Below the pieces are notes generated by a model. It was given only the letters and a program-made list of their open reading frames with translations. It was not told the origin of the DNA and did not search any database. This document shows positions 9,198 through 19,272 of a stretch of DNA of 64,000 nucleotides, one piece after another. The stretch spans positions 1 to 64,000 of the forward strand of contig JAEWPS010000045.1 of assembly GCA_023460515.1 (NCBI GenBank), in the 5' to 3' direction. Positions within the stretch are counted from its first letter, which is position 1; the number at the start of each line of letters is the position of its first letter. Origin of the DNA: Bacillota bacterium (lineage in GTDB: Bacteria > Bacillota > Clostridia > TANB77 > CAG-465). A program made the position numbers and the translations under genes.

Positions 9198-10508
9198 ATG
9201 GATAAGAGGATATCACTAATAATTCCAAAATGTACTGATTTAAATAGGGGAGATCAAGCTTTAGCGCTTGAAACTGCAAGGATAATTCAAGAAACATATA
9301 ATAGCGATGAGATATATATGATGACATCTGGTGAAACTTCACAATGTCAAAAGGAAGGTTTAAAAACATTTTCAGATGTTTTGAAACATCCATCACGTTT
9401 TAGTAAAGGAAATAATATAAGCTATAATTTTGCTCTAAAGATTAAATGGGGAATTATATCAATTTTTGATTTAATTATTTCTGTACTATTATTAAATAAA
9501 ATAACAAGAGCAATAATCTATCCATTATTAAAAAAGGAAACAAAAGAATCTTTAACATTATATAAGAATTGTGAATCATGTTTTGTAAAAGGTGGAGGAT
9601 TCATGCATGACTACAGTGGAGGATTAGTAGGAATATATACTACATATTATCAAATGTATCATATATTACTTGCTCAAAAGTTTAATAAACCTGTATATGT
9701 TATGCCAAATTCTTATGGGCCTTTTAAAAGTAAAATATCAAAAAGTATAGTTAATAAAATACTAAATAAATGTAAATTAGTTACTGCAAGGGAAAGCATA
9801 TCTGCTAGCTTAGAAAAAAATGGTTTGGACATAAATATAGAGGTATATCCAGATTTAGCCTTTTTCTTAGAAGAAAACCACAAATTTGATGTTTCAAAAT
9901 ATTTAGAGGATAAGAATATATATACAGATGATGAACAATATGTTGCAATAACAGTTAGACCATATAGATTTGCTGGATATGATAACCCTAAGGAAAAATA
10001 TGATAACTATAAAAAAGAATTTAAAAAATTTATAATATGGTTAAATGATAAAAAATTTAAACCACTGTTAGTTGTACATACAAGAGCAGAAAATGATCAC
10101 GAAAATGACGAAAGATGTATTAATGAAATATGTGAACTTATTGAAGATAAAAGTATGCTTAAAATACTAAAAGATGATAATTTAACTTGTAGAGATTTGA
10201 AATCAATATATCATAAATGTAAATATGTAGTAGGTACTAGATTTCATTCAGTAATATTTTCTGTAACAAACAAAATTCCAACAATTGCTGTTACATATGG
10301 TGGTAATAAAGGCGATGGAATAATGAAAGATATGAACAATGATATTTATGCTATTAAAATTTCTGAACTAAGTTTTGAAACTCTTAAAGATAGATTTGAA
10401 AAATTACAAAATAATAGTGAAGAGGTAATTAAGAACACGCAAAATTATTTAAATGAAGCTAATAATTATAGACAAATACTTATAAAAAAAATCAATGACC
10501 TGAGATAG
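9198..10508 (+). CDS. Polysaccharide pyruvyl transferase family protein
   Basis: This 436-residue protein begins ISLIIPKCTDLNRGDQALAL, the N-terminal signature of the polysaccharide pyruvyl transferase (WcaK/AmsJ/CsaB) family. It also has CFVKGGGFMHDY, PVYVMPNSYGPF, the LVTARES segment, and a C-terminal VVGTRFHSVIFSVTNKIPTIAV block. Members add ketal-linked pyruvate to sugars of exported glycans, giving them negative charge. Its position inside the operon suggests it modifies the repeat unit before export. The family call is firm; the acceptor sugar is unknown. Confidence 0.85.
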   Translation: MDKRISLIIPKCTDLNRGDQALALETARIIQETYNSDEIYMMTSGETSQCQKEGLKTFSDVLKHPSRFSKGNNISYNFALKIKWGIISIFDLIISVLLLNKITRAIIYPLLKKETKESLTLYKNCESCFVKGGGFMHDYSGGLVGIYTTYYQMYHILLAQKFNKPVYVMPNSYGPFKSKISKSIVNKILNKCKLVTARESISASLEKNGLDINIEVYPDLAFFLEENHKFDVSKYLEDKNIYTDDEQYVAITVRPYRFAGYDNPKEKYDNYKKEFKKFIIWLNDKKFKPLLVVHTRAENDHENDERCINEICELIEDKSMLKILKDDNLTCRDLKSIYHKCKYVVGTRFHSVIFSVTNKIPTIAVTYGGNKGDGIMKDMNNDIYAIKISELSFETLKDRFEKLQNNSEEVIKNTQNYLNEANNYRQILIKKINDLR

Positions 10509-10524
10509 AAATAGGGGTGAATGT

Positions 10525-11718
10525 ATGAATATTTTGTTTTCTCATGACCACATTTTAAAAAGAGATCCTAGCGGTGGATTTTATTCTGCTGGTGGTTTGG
10601 GTGGCAATAAATTTGCTGATAAATATATAAAAAACACAGATTTAGATAAATTAATATTATATACCAGAGTAAAAAATATAAAAAATGATGAAGGAGATAA
10701 GTGTTCATTTTTGGACTCTAATAAAATAATTTGTAAACCCTCACATTTTTATAAAAAGCCTATTGATTATTTTAAGTATAATAAAAAAATAGCTAAAGAA
10801 ATAGAAGAAGTATTAAGAGATATTGACGTGTGTGTAATTAGGTTACCTAGTGTATTAGGAAGTTTAGTATATAAAGAGGCAACAAAAAGAGCAATACCTA
10901 TTTTTGTAGAACTTGTAGGATGTCCATGGGATTCTATTTGGAATTACGGAAATTTAAAAGGAAAAATGTTTGCACCAGTAATGTATTTCAAAACAAAAAG
11001 AATAGTTAAGAATTGTAAGTATATTCAATATGTTTCTGAAAAATTTTTACAACACAGATATCCTACAAATGGTAATAATTTAGCTTGTTCAGATGTTGTA
11101 ATAAATGATTTGGAAGAAACAATATTAGAAAATAAAATAAGAAAAATACAAAACAAAGAAAGTGACAAAGTTATTTTAGGTGTTGTTGGTTCGTTAAATG
11201 TTTCATATAAGGGACATGAAGTATGTATAAAGGCTTTGTCGTTATTAAAAGATAAATTAAATTTTGAATTACACTTTTTAGGTAATGGAAATAAAGAAAA
11301 GTGGATAGATATAGGAAAAAAATATAATATAGAGGACAGAATATTTTTTGATGGCACATTACCAAGTGGTGAACCAGTATTGAATTGGTTAGATAATTTA
11401 GATATACATTTAATAATGAGCAAAACAGAAGGTTTGCCTAGAATTTTAGTAGAAGCTATGAGCAGGGCTAGTATATCAATAGGTTCTAACGTTGGAGAAA
11501 TACCTACCTTAATTAATGAAGAATGTATTATAGAAAAAAATAATTACAAACAATTGGCATATAAAATTGAAAAAATCGCAAATAATAAAGAATTTCAGAT
11601 ACTTATTGCAAGTGAAAACTTTAATAGAGCAAAAGATTTTTATAATGTTAAATTAGATAAAAAAAGAAAAAAGTTTTATAATGATTTTCTAATCAAGGAG
11701 AATTTGATATATGAATAA
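10525..11718 (+). CDS. Glycosyltransferase family 4
   Basis: This 397-residue GT-B glycosyltransferase begins MNILFSHDHILKRDPSGGFY. The C-terminal donor-binding half contains ILGVVGSLNVSYKGHE, LHFLGNGNKEKW and IHLIMSKTEGLPRILVEAM, the last with the paired glutamates of the family. It has a GGGGTGA site upstream, follows the pyruvyl transferase by 16 bases and overlaps the next glycosyltransferase by 8 bases, so the two are probably translationally coupled. It probably adds one sugar of the repeat unit. Confidence 0.85.
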   Translation: MNILFSHDHILKRDPSGGFYSAGGLGGNKFADKYIKNTDLDKLILYTRVKNIKNDEGDKCSFLDSNKIICKPSHFYKKPIDYFKYNKKIAKEIEEVLRDIDVCVIRLPSVLGSLVYKEATKRAIPIFVELVGCPWDSIWNYGNLKGKMFAPVMYFKTKRIVKNCKYIQYVSEKFLQHRYPTNGNNLACSDVVINDLEETILENKIRKIQNKESDKVILGVVGSLNVSYKGHEVCIKALSLLKDKLNFELHFLGNGNKEKWIDIGKKYNIEDRIFFDGTLPSGEPVLNWLDNLDIHLIMSKTEGLPRILVEAMSRASISIGSNVGEIPTLINEECIIEKNNYKQLAYKIEKIANNKEFQILIASENFNRAKDFYNVKLDKKRKKFYNDFLIKENLIYE

Positions 11719-12841
11719 GAAAATTAAAGTTCTACATATATTTAAAAATATGAATCGTGGTGGGGCAGAAACTTTTATAATGAATGTTTTTAGAAATATA
11801 GATAGAGAAAAAATACAATTTGATTTTTTGTGTACAAGCAATGAAGAAGGAAGTTATTTTAATGAAATAAGGAATCTTGGCGGAAATATATATACTATAT
11901 CATATCCTTCCAATAAACATTTAATAAGAAATATTAAAGAAATAGTAGAAGTTATAAAGAAAAATGAAGGATATGATGTTATACATATTCCATTAATGTT
12001 TTATTCTAGTGTAGTATGTTTAGCTGCATGGATAGCAAAGGTTCCTAAAATAATTGTTCATTCACATAATGCAAGTGAATCACAGAAAAATACAATATTT
12101 AGAAAAACTTATAGGTTAATATCAAGAATTATTATAAATATATTTGCTACAGATAAAATGTCTTGCGGTGAGAAAGCAAGAGATTTTCTATTTGGAAATG
12201 CTGAAAAAATAAAAAAGCAAACAATAATAATAAATAACGCAATAGATGTGGATAAATTTAAAAACGTTACAAAGCAAGAAGTTAACAAACTAAAAGAAGA
12301 ATTAAATATTGTAAAAGAAGAATTGATTATCGGTAATGTTGCTAGATTTTCAGAACAAAAGAATCATCTTTTTTTCTTAAAATTAGCAAAATACTTTAAA
12401 AAAAATAATATTAGTGCTAAAATTATTTTAGTAGGAGACGGGGAATTAAAAGAAGAATTTAAAGAGCAAATTATAAAAGAAAATATTAGTCAATATTTTA
12501 TATTAGCTGGTATAAGAACAGATATCCCTGTATTTATGAATATGTTTGATATATTTTTAATGCCATCTTTATATGAGGGTTTTCCTGTTACAGTAGTTGA
12601 ATCTTTCGCTTCTGGTACACCATGTATACTTTCAAATAATATTTCTAAAGAGGTTGCTTTAATTAAAAACATGGTAAGTTTTTTAGATTTAAATTGTGAT
12701 TTTAAAATATGGTATAATAATATTATTGATATGAAAAATAATCATTATGATAAAAGTAAAATAAAAGAAGAACTTAACAATCAAGGATTTACTATTGAAT
12801 CAAGTGTAAATATATTAGAAAAAATATATTTAAATAAGTGA
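11711..12841 (+). CDS. Glycosyltransferase family 4 (EpsF-like)
   Basis: This 376-residue glycosyltransferase has the N-terminus VLHIFKNMNRGGAETFIMN, typical of EpsF-type enzymes of Bacillota exopolysaccharide operons. It also has IIVHSHNAS, IGNVARFSEQKNHLF and the donor-site block LMPSLYEGFPVTVVESFASG. It overlaps the preceding gene by 8 bases. It is predicted to be cytoplasmic and membrane-associated, acting on the lipid-linked oligosaccharide. Donor and acceptor sugars are unknown. Confidence 0.88.
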   Translation: MNKKIKVLHIFKNMNRGGAETFIMNVFRNIDREKIQFDFLCTSNEEGSYFNEIRNLGGNIYTISYPSNKHLIRNIKEIVEVIKKNEGYDVIHIPLMFYSSVVCLAAWIAKVPKIIVHSHNASESQKNTIFRKTYRLISRIIINIFATDKMSCGEKARDFLFGNAEKIKKQTIIINNAIDVDKFKNVTKQEVNKLKEELNIVKEELIIGNVARFSEQKNHLFFLKLAKYFKKNNISAKIILVGDGELKEEFKEQIIKENISQYFILAGIRTDIPVFMNMFDIFLMPSLYEGFPVTVVESFASGTPCILSNNISKEVALIKNMVSFLDLNCDFKIWYNNIIDMKNNHYDKSKIKEELNNQGFTIESSVNILEKIYLNK

Positions 12842-12860
12842 AAAAAGAAAAGGAGAAAGT

Positions 12861-13907
12861 ATGATAATATATATAGTTATTTTCATAATTGCATCGATAT
12901 TAATGTCTATGTATCTAAAATCAAAAGAAAAAAGAATATTTATAATTTTATCAGCAGGAATTTTAATTTTATTTTCTGGTCTAAGATATTATGTTGGTAC
13001 GGATTATAACAGTTATATTAATAGTTGGTATAAATTAAAAGATTTAAATTTGTTAGATTCATTATCTCAGTCTTTTGAAATTATAAATTTTTTAATTATT
13101 AAAATAACTTCAATTATAAACTCAAATGATCCACAACTTTATATATTTATATATTCGTTATTTACTATTATATTTGTATATAAATCTTTAGTAACTGAAA
13201 ATAAAAAGTTAATACCATATTATTTACTTACATATTTAACTCTATTTTTCTCGTTTTCCCTTAATGGTATTAGGCAAGGTCTAGCAATAGCAATAATTTT
13301 ATATGCCTTTACATATTTAAAAGTAAATAATAAAAAGAAATTTTTGATATTCACTTTGTTAGCAATTTTAGTTCATAATACTGCTGTAATAGTATTGCCA
13401 TTTGCTTTATATAACAATGATAAAAAGAAATTTAAAGCGATAATATTGATTTATGCAATTACAACACTGATAATAATATTTGGAAGTTCATTTTTATATA
13501 ATATTCCACAGTTAGCAAGATACTTGGAATACTTTAGAATATATAGTAGTAGTGAATTAGGTTTTGGAGTACTATTTAAAAAGGCACCTTTAATAATCTT
13601 ATATTGTTTCTTTTATAAAAAATTGAAAGAGGATAATGAAAATACAAGTTTATATTTTTCTATATTAATTGTTGATTTAATATTATCATATTTAGGTTAT
13701 TTTAGTTACTATTTAAATAGAATATCTTTATATTTTTCAGTTATGCAGGTGTTTGCAATTCCTAATATGATAAATATATTTAAAGACAGAAAGCAAACAT
13801 TAGTAAAGGGTATTATAATTTGTATTTTATTTGGAGTATTTATTTATGAATCATATTTTTTAAATATAAATGAGATAATTCCTTATATGTCAGTTATTAA
13901 ACTATAA
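12861..13907 (+). CDS. EpsG-family polysaccharide polymerase (Wzy-like)
   Basis: This 348-residue hydrophobic protein has about ten membrane segments. The conserved N-terminal region FSGLRYYVGTDYNSYINSW and the loop NGIRQGLAIAIILYAF are characteristic of EpsG/Wzy-C-type polymerases, which join lipid-linked repeat units outside the membrane. An AAAGGAGAAAG site precedes the ATG. It lies between glycosyltransferase genes and upstream of the flippase, as usual for a Wzx/Wzy-dependent locus. Confidence 0.85.
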   Translation: MIIYIVIFIIASILMSMYLKSKEKRIFIILSAGILILFSGLRYYVGTDYNSYINSWYKLKDLNLLDSLSQSFEIINFLIIKITSIINSNDPQLYIFIYSLFTIIFVYKSLVTENKKLIPYYLLTYLTLFFSFSLNGIRQGLAIAIILYAFTYLKVNNKKKFLIFTLLAILVHNTAVIVLPFALYNNDKKKFKAIILIYAITTLIIIFGSSFLYNIPQLARYLEYFRIYSSSELGFGVLFKKAPLIILYCFFYKKLKEDNENTSLYFSILIVDLILSYLGYFSYYLNRISLYFSVMQVFAIPNMINIFKDRKQTLVKGIIICILFGVFIYESYFLNINEIIPYMSVIKL

Positions 13908-13921
13908 AGTGGGTGAATGTA

Positions 13922-14983
13922 ATGAAAGAAATGGTTAAAGTATCACTTATTGTTCCGGTATATAATACCGGAAAATATTTATCACGATGTGTAGAATCTA
14001 TATTAACTCAATCTGAAAGTGCTATTGAACTATTGTTAATAGATGACGGTTCTACGGATAATAGCAAAAAAATAATAGAAGAATATTGTGATAGTGATCA
14101 TAGAATCAGAGGGATATTTAAAGAACATTCTGGAATGTCAAGTTCAAGAAACCTAGGAATAGAATTAGCTTTAGGTGAATATGTAATTTTTATAGATTCT
14201 GATGATTGGATAGATCAAAACATGATTTCAGATATGTACAAAGTGGCATATAAATATGATTCTGATTATGTAAGATGCAATTATGTTAAAGAGATGAATA
14301 ATAGAAAAATTTATTTTAAACCGCTATTTGAAAAAGAAAAACACATTGATAAAAGTGAGTTTAAAAATAGGATATATCCAAACTTTATTAATTCATACAC
14401 ACTTAATTCAACTTGTATATCATTGATAAAAAGAAATGTTTTGTTAGAAAATTATATAAGATTTAATTCTAAATATAGATATGGAGAAGATTTTTTATTT
14501 AACTTAGAATTATTTACTGTTTTAAAAAATGCTGCATTTATACCTAACAGCTATTACCATTATTTTTATAATAATAATAGTATAACAACAACTAAGGATA
14601 TTGATGTGTTAAAAGAAAAAATTATATGTGCATATAAAGTATATAGTCAATTATATACCTATTTAAAAAAATGGAAATTAGATAAAAAGTATAGAGATTC
14701 TGTAAATTTTAGAATAAATTCTGAAATATTCTCAAGTATAAAAATATTATTTTATCTTAATAGTACAATATTATTTAAGGATAAATTATCAATTTTAAAT
14801 GATGTTTATTCGTATATAATACAAAGTGAATTACAAATTTCAAAACACAAATTTTTTCTAAATTTATATAAAAAACGTAAATTTAAAAGTTTCTTAATGC
14901 TGGGTCAAATACTATATGGAATTCCAAGATTTTTTAAAGATGGACTAAAGAGTATATTACTTAGAAAGAAAGATAAGGGGTAA
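13922..14983 (+). CDS. Glycosyltransferase family 2
   Basis: This 353-residue GT-A fold glycosyltransferase has an N-terminal domain with SLIVPVYNTGKYLSRCVESI, the nucleotide-binding LLIDDGSTDNS, RNLGIELALGEYVIFIDSDD (DxD metal site) and later RYGEDFLFNLELF. The ATG at 13922 is preferred over the GTG at 13913, because that GTG forms part of the GGGTG ribosome site. The C-terminal 100 residues are basic and likely membrane-associated. It is the fourth glycosyltransferase of the operon and ends 1 base before the flippase gene starts. Confidence 0.88.
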   Translation: MKEMVKVSLIVPVYNTGKYLSRCVESILTQSESAIELLLIDDGSTDNSKKIIEEYCDSDHRIRGIFKEHSGMSSSRNLGIELALGEYVIFIDSDDWIDQNMISDMYKVAYKYDSDYVRCNYVKEMNNRKIYFKPLFEKEKHIDKSEFKNRIYPNFINSYTLNSTCISLIKRNVLLENYIRFNSKYRYGEDFLFNLELFTVLKNAAFIPNSYYHYFYNNNSITTTKDIDVLKEKIICAYKVYSQLYTYLKKWKLDKKYRDSVNFRINSEIFSSIKILFYLNSTILFKDKLSILNDVYSYIIQSELQISKHKFFLNLYKKRKFKSFLMLGQILYGIPRFFKDGLKSILLRKKDKG

Positions 14984-14984
14984 A

Positions 14985-16520
14985 ATGAGAAAGTTAAATT
15001 CATTAAAAAATATAATAGCATCAACAACTTTAAGTATAATAACTATGTTGGCAGGATTTATAATTCAAACTATTTTTTTAAAACAACTTGGAACTGAATA
15101 TTTAGGAATAAATAGTTTATTTGCTAATATAGTTTCAATGCTTGCTATTGCAGAACTAGGTATTGGTACAGCTATAGTTTATAATTTGTACAAGCCTATT
15201 TCCAATAATGATATAGATGTTATAAAGTCTCTTATGAAACTGTATAAAAAGTGTTATACATATATTGCAATAATTATATCAATTATTGGAGTATGTATCA
15301 TGCCTTTTTTATCTTTAATAGTGGGAAAAGTAAACATTGCTCAGAATATTTATTTAATATTTTTATTGTTTTTAATTGATACAATATGTTCATACTTATT
15401 AACGTATAAAAGATCAATACTGTTTGCTCAGCAGAAAAATTATATAGTAAATATAATTCATTTGCTATATTTAATTATAATGTCAACACTACAAATATTG
15501 GTATTGATATTTACTAAAAACTTTCTACTTTTTTTAACAGTTAAAATAATAATGAGGATAATTGAAAACGTTATAATAACATTAGTATCTAATAAAATGT
15601 ATCCATATATTACTGAGAAAAATGTTAATAAATTAGATAAAGGAATTTTAGAAGATATAATAAAAAAAGTCAAGGCATTACTGTTACATAAACTTGCAGG
15701 CTTCATTGTTTTTGGTACGGATAATATAATAATATCTATGTTTTTAGGTATTACATGTGTTGGATTATATTCTAACTATAATCTTATATTAATTGCTGTA
15801 AATACAATAGTGTCTCAAATTTTTGTTTCTTTAACGGCTAGTATTGGTAATATGTTAGTAACTGAAATCAAAGAAAAAAGTTTAGAAATATTTAAAAAAG
15901 TAGAGTTCTTAAATTTTTTAGTATTTAATTTTTGTAGTATTTGTATATACTTATTGGCAGAACCCTTTATTAAATTATGGATAGGTGAAGAATATATATT
16001 ACCTAATATTGTATTACTTGTTCTGGTAGTAAATTTCTATATACAGGGTATGAGAAGAAATATGAGTGTGTTTAAAGAGGCCGCTGGAATATACTATGAA
16101 GATAGGTTTATTCCTTTAGTAGAATCTTTAATAAATATTGTAGCCTCTGTTGCATTGGTTAAAGTATTTGGACTAGCTGGAGTTTTTATGGGTACAATAA
16201 TTAGTACATTAGTACTATTTTTATATAGCTATCCTAAATATGTGTATAAAAAATTATTTGATAAAAGTGGTACAATATATGTATTGGAGTTTTTTAAGTA
16301 TTTGATAGTTTTTATAGTCTGCATAACTTTAACTTATACAGTTGCTAATTTTAATAGAATTGATAATGTTTTGGTACAGTTAGTATTAAATTTAGGAATA
16401 TGCATAGTAGTGCCTAACATAATAATGTATTTTATATTTAAAAATACAGAAGAGTTTAAATATTTTATAGACATAATAAAAAAAGTAACACAAAAATTTA
16501 CAAAGAAAATTAATCTGTAG
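14985..16520 (+). CDS. Polysaccharide flippase (Wzx-like, PST family)
   Basis: This 511-residue integral membrane protein has about 14 membrane segments. The N-terminal stretch TLSIITMLAGFIIQTIFLKQ, then LGTEYLGINSLFANIVSML and the central KLAGFIVFGTDNIIISMFLG, are typical of the polysaccharide transporter/MATE-like superfamily. It should move the lipid-linked repeat unit to the outer membrane face for the EpsG-like polymerase. Its start lies 1 base after the preceding stop, with GGGG in the end of the upstream gene as the likely ribosome site. Confidence 0.9.
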   Translation: MRKLNSLKNIIASTTLSIITMLAGFIIQTIFLKQLGTEYLGINSLFANIVSMLAIAELGIGTAIVYNLYKPISNNDIDVIKSLMKLYKKCYTYIAIIISIIGVCIMPFLSLIVGKVNIAQNIYLIFLLFLIDTICSYLLTYKRSILFAQQKNYIVNIIHLLYLIIMSTLQILVLIFTKNFLLFLTVKIIMRIIENVIITLVSNKMYPYITEKNVNKLDKGILEDIIKKVKALLLHKLAGFIVFGTDNIIISMFLGITCVGLYSNYNLILIAVNTIVSQIFVSLTASIGNMLVTEIKEKSLEIFKKVEFLNFLVFNFCSICIYLLAEPFIKLWIGEEYILPNIVLLVLVVNFYIQGMRRNMSVFKEAAGIYYEDRFIPLVESLINIVASVALVKVFGLAGVFMGTIISTLVLFLYSYPKYVYKKLFDKSGTIYVLEFFKYLIVFIVCITLTYTVANFNRIDNVLVQLVLNLGICIVVPNIIMYFIFKNTEEFKYFIDIIKKVTQKFTKKINL

Positions 16521-16545
16521 TAATTATTTGCTAGTAGGAGGTAGT

Positions 16546-17550
16546 ATGGTAAAGAAAGATAAAAAGAAAATGAAAAATAGCATCAAAGTTATTTTAACTA
16601 TACTGTTAGTTATAGTGCTAATTATAACTTGTGTTTTAGGATATATATATACAAAGCTTAGTAAGATAAATTTTGAAGCAATAGATAAAACTGATTTGGA
16701 AGTAAATAAAAATATATATAATGAGGTTTCAAACACTATATCTAAGATTGAATTTAATAATGTTAAATCAGTAGTGTTTTTTGGTATAGATACTAGAGAT
16801 ACAGAAGGTGGTTATTCAGGAAGAAGTGATACTATAATGATTGCCTCAATAAATCCACAAAATAAAGGGGTAAGTTTAGTAAGTATTCCTAGGGACACTT
16901 ATGTTAATATTCCTGGATATGGTAAAGATAAGATAAATCATTCTTATGCATTTGGTAAAGAACAACTTGCTATTAAAACAATTAATTCAAATTTTGGGCT
17001 GAATTTAACAGAATATGTTACTATAGATTTTGTTGGATTAATTCATGTTATAAACAAGTTAGGTGGAATTGAGTTAAATATAACAAATGAGGAATTGTCA
17101 TATATAAATAATCATTCAAAAATTTCATATGATATGACTGGAAATAAAATTAAGATGCTTACAACATCGGGCTTAGTTAATCTTTCTGGAGAACAAGCGT
17201 TAACACATTCTAGAAACAGAACAGTAGGAAATGATTTTACAAGAGCAAGTAGACAAAGAACAGTTATAGAAGCGATAATTAAAAAATTATCGTTATTAGG
17301 TATAAATGATATTATGGGTGTATCAGACAGCATATTAAGTGAAGTTAAAACTAATATAAACGTAACTGAATATATGGGTATTATGAGTAAAATAATTTCA
17401 GAAAAAAATACATATTTAAAAAATATAGTATCTGCCCAAATTCCGGCGGTTGATTACAGTGAAGGTAAAATGATAAATAGCGTATATTATTTTACTACTG
17501 ATTATGTAAAAGCCAAAGCAGACTTTATAAAGTACATATATGGGAATTAA
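16546..17550 (+). CDS. LCP-family glycopolymer ligase (LytR-CpsA-Psr)
   Basis: This 334-residue protein has a basic N-terminal tail, one membrane helix (about residues 10-32) and an extracellular LCP domain. The domain shows VVFFGIDTRD, GRSDTIMIASINP, SIPRDTYVNIPGYGKDKINH and ALTHSRNRTVGNDFTRASRQ, which carry the arginines and aspartates that bind the polyprenyl pyrophosphate. LCP enzymes attach secreted glycans to peptidoglycan. The ATG at 16546 follows an AGGAGG site; a TTG 18 bases upstream was rejected. It is last in the exopolysaccharide operon, implying that the polymer is wall-linked. Confidence 0.92.
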   Translation: MVKKDKKKMKNSIKVILTILLVIVLIITCVLGYIYTKLSKINFEAIDKTDLEVNKNIYNEVSNTISKIEFNNVKSVVFFGIDTRDTEGGYSGRSDTIMIASINPQNKGVSLVSIPRDTYVNIPGYGKDKINHSYAFGKEQLAIKTINSNFGLNLTEYVTIDFVGLIHVINKLGGIELNITNEELSYINNHSKISYDMTGNKIKMLTTSGLVNLSGEQALTHSRNRTVGNDFTRASRQRTVIEAIIKKLSLLGINDIMGVSDSILSEVKTNINVTEYMGIMSKIISEKNTYLKNIVSAQIPAVDYSEGKMINSVYYFTTDYVKAKADFIKYIYGN

Positions 17551-17575
17551 AAAATTAAAAGAGTATTTAATTATT

Positions 17576-17604
17576 TTGATTTATCTGATATAATAATGTA
17601 TAAT
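17576..17604 (+). promoter_or_regulatory. Possible promoter of the acyltransferase gene
   Basis: TTGATT, a 17-bp spacer and TATAAT end only 21 bases before the ATG, which would give a very short leader. A second TATAAT at 17589-17594 lacks a good -35 box. Confidence 0.45.
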
Positions 17605-17625
17605 TAGATTAAAAGGATGTGTAAA

Positions 17626-18759
17626 ATGGAAACTAAAAGAAATATTGGATTAGATCTGTTGAGAATTATTTCTATGTTAATGATAGTTATGCTTCATTAT
17701 TTAGGAAAAGGTGGGGCTTTATCGACTGTTTATGGAACTAGTACTAATTATTTGTCATGGATAATAGAAGCGTTTTGTATCGTTGCTGTAAATTGTTATG
17801 TTTATATAACGGGATATTTTTTAGTTAATTCAAATTTTAAAATAAAAAAGATATTAAAATTATGGGGACAAGTATTATTTTATTCTTTAAGTATTTATTT
17901 TGTTTTATTATTTACTAATCTTATAGATTTTAACATAAAAGATATGATAGTTTCTTTTATGCCTATAATTACAAAGCAATACTGGTTTATAACGGTTTAT
18001 ATTTTGTTATACATACTATCACCTTTTTTAAATGTTATGATAAATAACTTATCTAAAAAACAATTTAGAAGTCTGATATTTATATTATTATTTGTATTTT
18101 GCATATGTACTACTTTGTTAGATCCTAAGTATGTATTAGATTCAACTACAGGATATGGTATAATTTGGTTTATATGTTTGTATTTTATCGGGGCATATAT
18201 TAGATTGCATCATAATAAAGAAGAGAAAAAGAACATATATAATCTTTTAATATATTTTGGAATAACTGTTATGGTTATATTGTCTAGACTTATTATCAAA
18301 TATATTTTGGGAAAATATAATGTTAATATTATAGATGAACTAAGGTTTTACCAATATAATTCAATTAGTATTTTTATATCTTCTTTATTTTTATTTATAT
18401 ATTTTAAAAATTTAAATATAACTAATAATATCTTTAAAGAATTTGTATTGAAAATTGCACCTTTAACGTTAGGGGTATATTTGATACACGATCATGTGCA
18501 GATGAGGGTAGTAATGTATAATAATATTTTGCATACTACAAATTATTTAAGCGATAATAAATTTTTAGTGGTTGCTATATGTTCTGTTATATTTATATTT
18601 TCAGCGTGCATTATTATAGAATATTTAAGGCATAAATTTGCAGTATATATAAGTAAAACAAAACTATATAATTTAATAGAAAAGTCTGTTATATCAAAAT
18701 ATGAAAATATTTTGAATAGATTAAATAGAGGGGAAGATTTAGATGAAAAAATACTCTAA
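17626..18759 (+). CDS. Acyltransferase family 3 membrane protein
   Basis: This 377-residue multi-spanning protein begins RNIGLDLLRIISMLMIVMLHY. The Arg and His of this first helix mark acyltransferase-3 proteins, which O-acetylate or otherwise acylate exported sugars. About ten membrane segments follow, and the late motif TLGVYLIHDHVQMR fits the family. The ATG at 17626 is preferred over 17617, which lies inside the AAAGGATG ribosome site. It directly follows the exopolysaccharide operon and probably decorates that polymer or peptidoglycan. It overlaps the VanZ-like gene by 17 bases. Confidence 0.85.
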   Translation: METKRNIGLDLLRIISMLMIVMLHYLGKGGALSTVYGTSTNYLSWIIEAFCIVAVNCYVYITGYFLVNSNFKIKKILKLWGQVLFYSLSIYFVLLFTNLIDFNIKDMIVSFMPIITKQYWFITVYILLYILSPFLNVMINNLSKKQFRSLIFILLFVFCICTTLLDPKYVLDSTTGYGIIWFICLYFIGAYIRLHHNKEEKKNIYNLLIYFGITVMVILSRLIIKYILGKYNVNIIDELRFYQYNSISIFISSLFLFIYFKNLNITNNIFKEFVLKIAPLTLGVYLIHDHVQMRVVMYNNILHTTNYLSDNKFLVVAICSVIFIFSACIIIEYLRHKFAVYISKTKLYNLIEKSVISKYENILNRLNRGEDLDEKIL

Positions 18760-19165
18760 GTATATATCTTATACATTATTAATAATTTGGTGTGTAGTTA
18801 TATTTTATTTATCTAGTCAAACTTCAAATGTGTCTGGTAGTAATAGTTTAAATATTTTAAGTTACGTGTTTGGACATTTGAATTTAGATATTTTAATGAG
18901 TTTGAATGTTATATTTAGAGAATTAATGCATGCAGGAGTTTTCTTTGTTTTAGGCATTTTAACGTACAATAGCCTTAGACATGATTTTACTAAAGTATTT
19001 GTATATAGTCTATTATTTTGCGTTTTATACTCACTTAGCGATGAGATACATCAACTATTCGTAAACGGAAGAGCCTTCGAATTAATTGATCTTGTATTAG
19101 ATATATTTGGAAGTCTGGTTGGAATATATTTAGCTAAACTTGAAAGATCATTACACATTTCTTAG
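18743..19165 (+). CDS. VanZ-like membrane protein
   Basis: This 140-residue protein has four predicted membrane helices and the VanZ-family features WCVVIFYLSSQ near the N-terminus, FRELMHAGVFFVLGIL in the middle, and SDEIHQLFVNGR followed by a DLVLDIFGSLVG helix. VanZ is known from teicoplanin resistance, but most homologues are small membrane proteins of unknown role. It overlaps the acyltransferase end by 17 bases, so the pair is probably co-translated. No other van genes are nearby, so a resistance role is not implied. Confidence 0.85.
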   Translation: MKKYSKYISYTLLIIWCVVIFYLSSQTSNVSGSNSLNILSYVFGHLNLDILMSLNVIFRELMHAGVFFVLGILTYNSLRHDFTKVFVYSLLFCVLYSLSDEIHQLFVNGRAFELIDLVLDIFGSLVGIYLAKLERSLHIS

Positions 19166-19272
19166 CATGCAGTGCATCTATTTTAATTCATATAAATAAT
19201 CATAAAATAAAGGTCTTGTAATATAATGTACTAGTACATATGTTATAAGATTTTTTGTTTGGGGTGGTAAAT

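Noticed and set aside
18743..19165. Glycopeptide resistance cluster
   Set aside because: A VanZ-like protein alone, with no vanHAX or regulators, does not indicate resistance.
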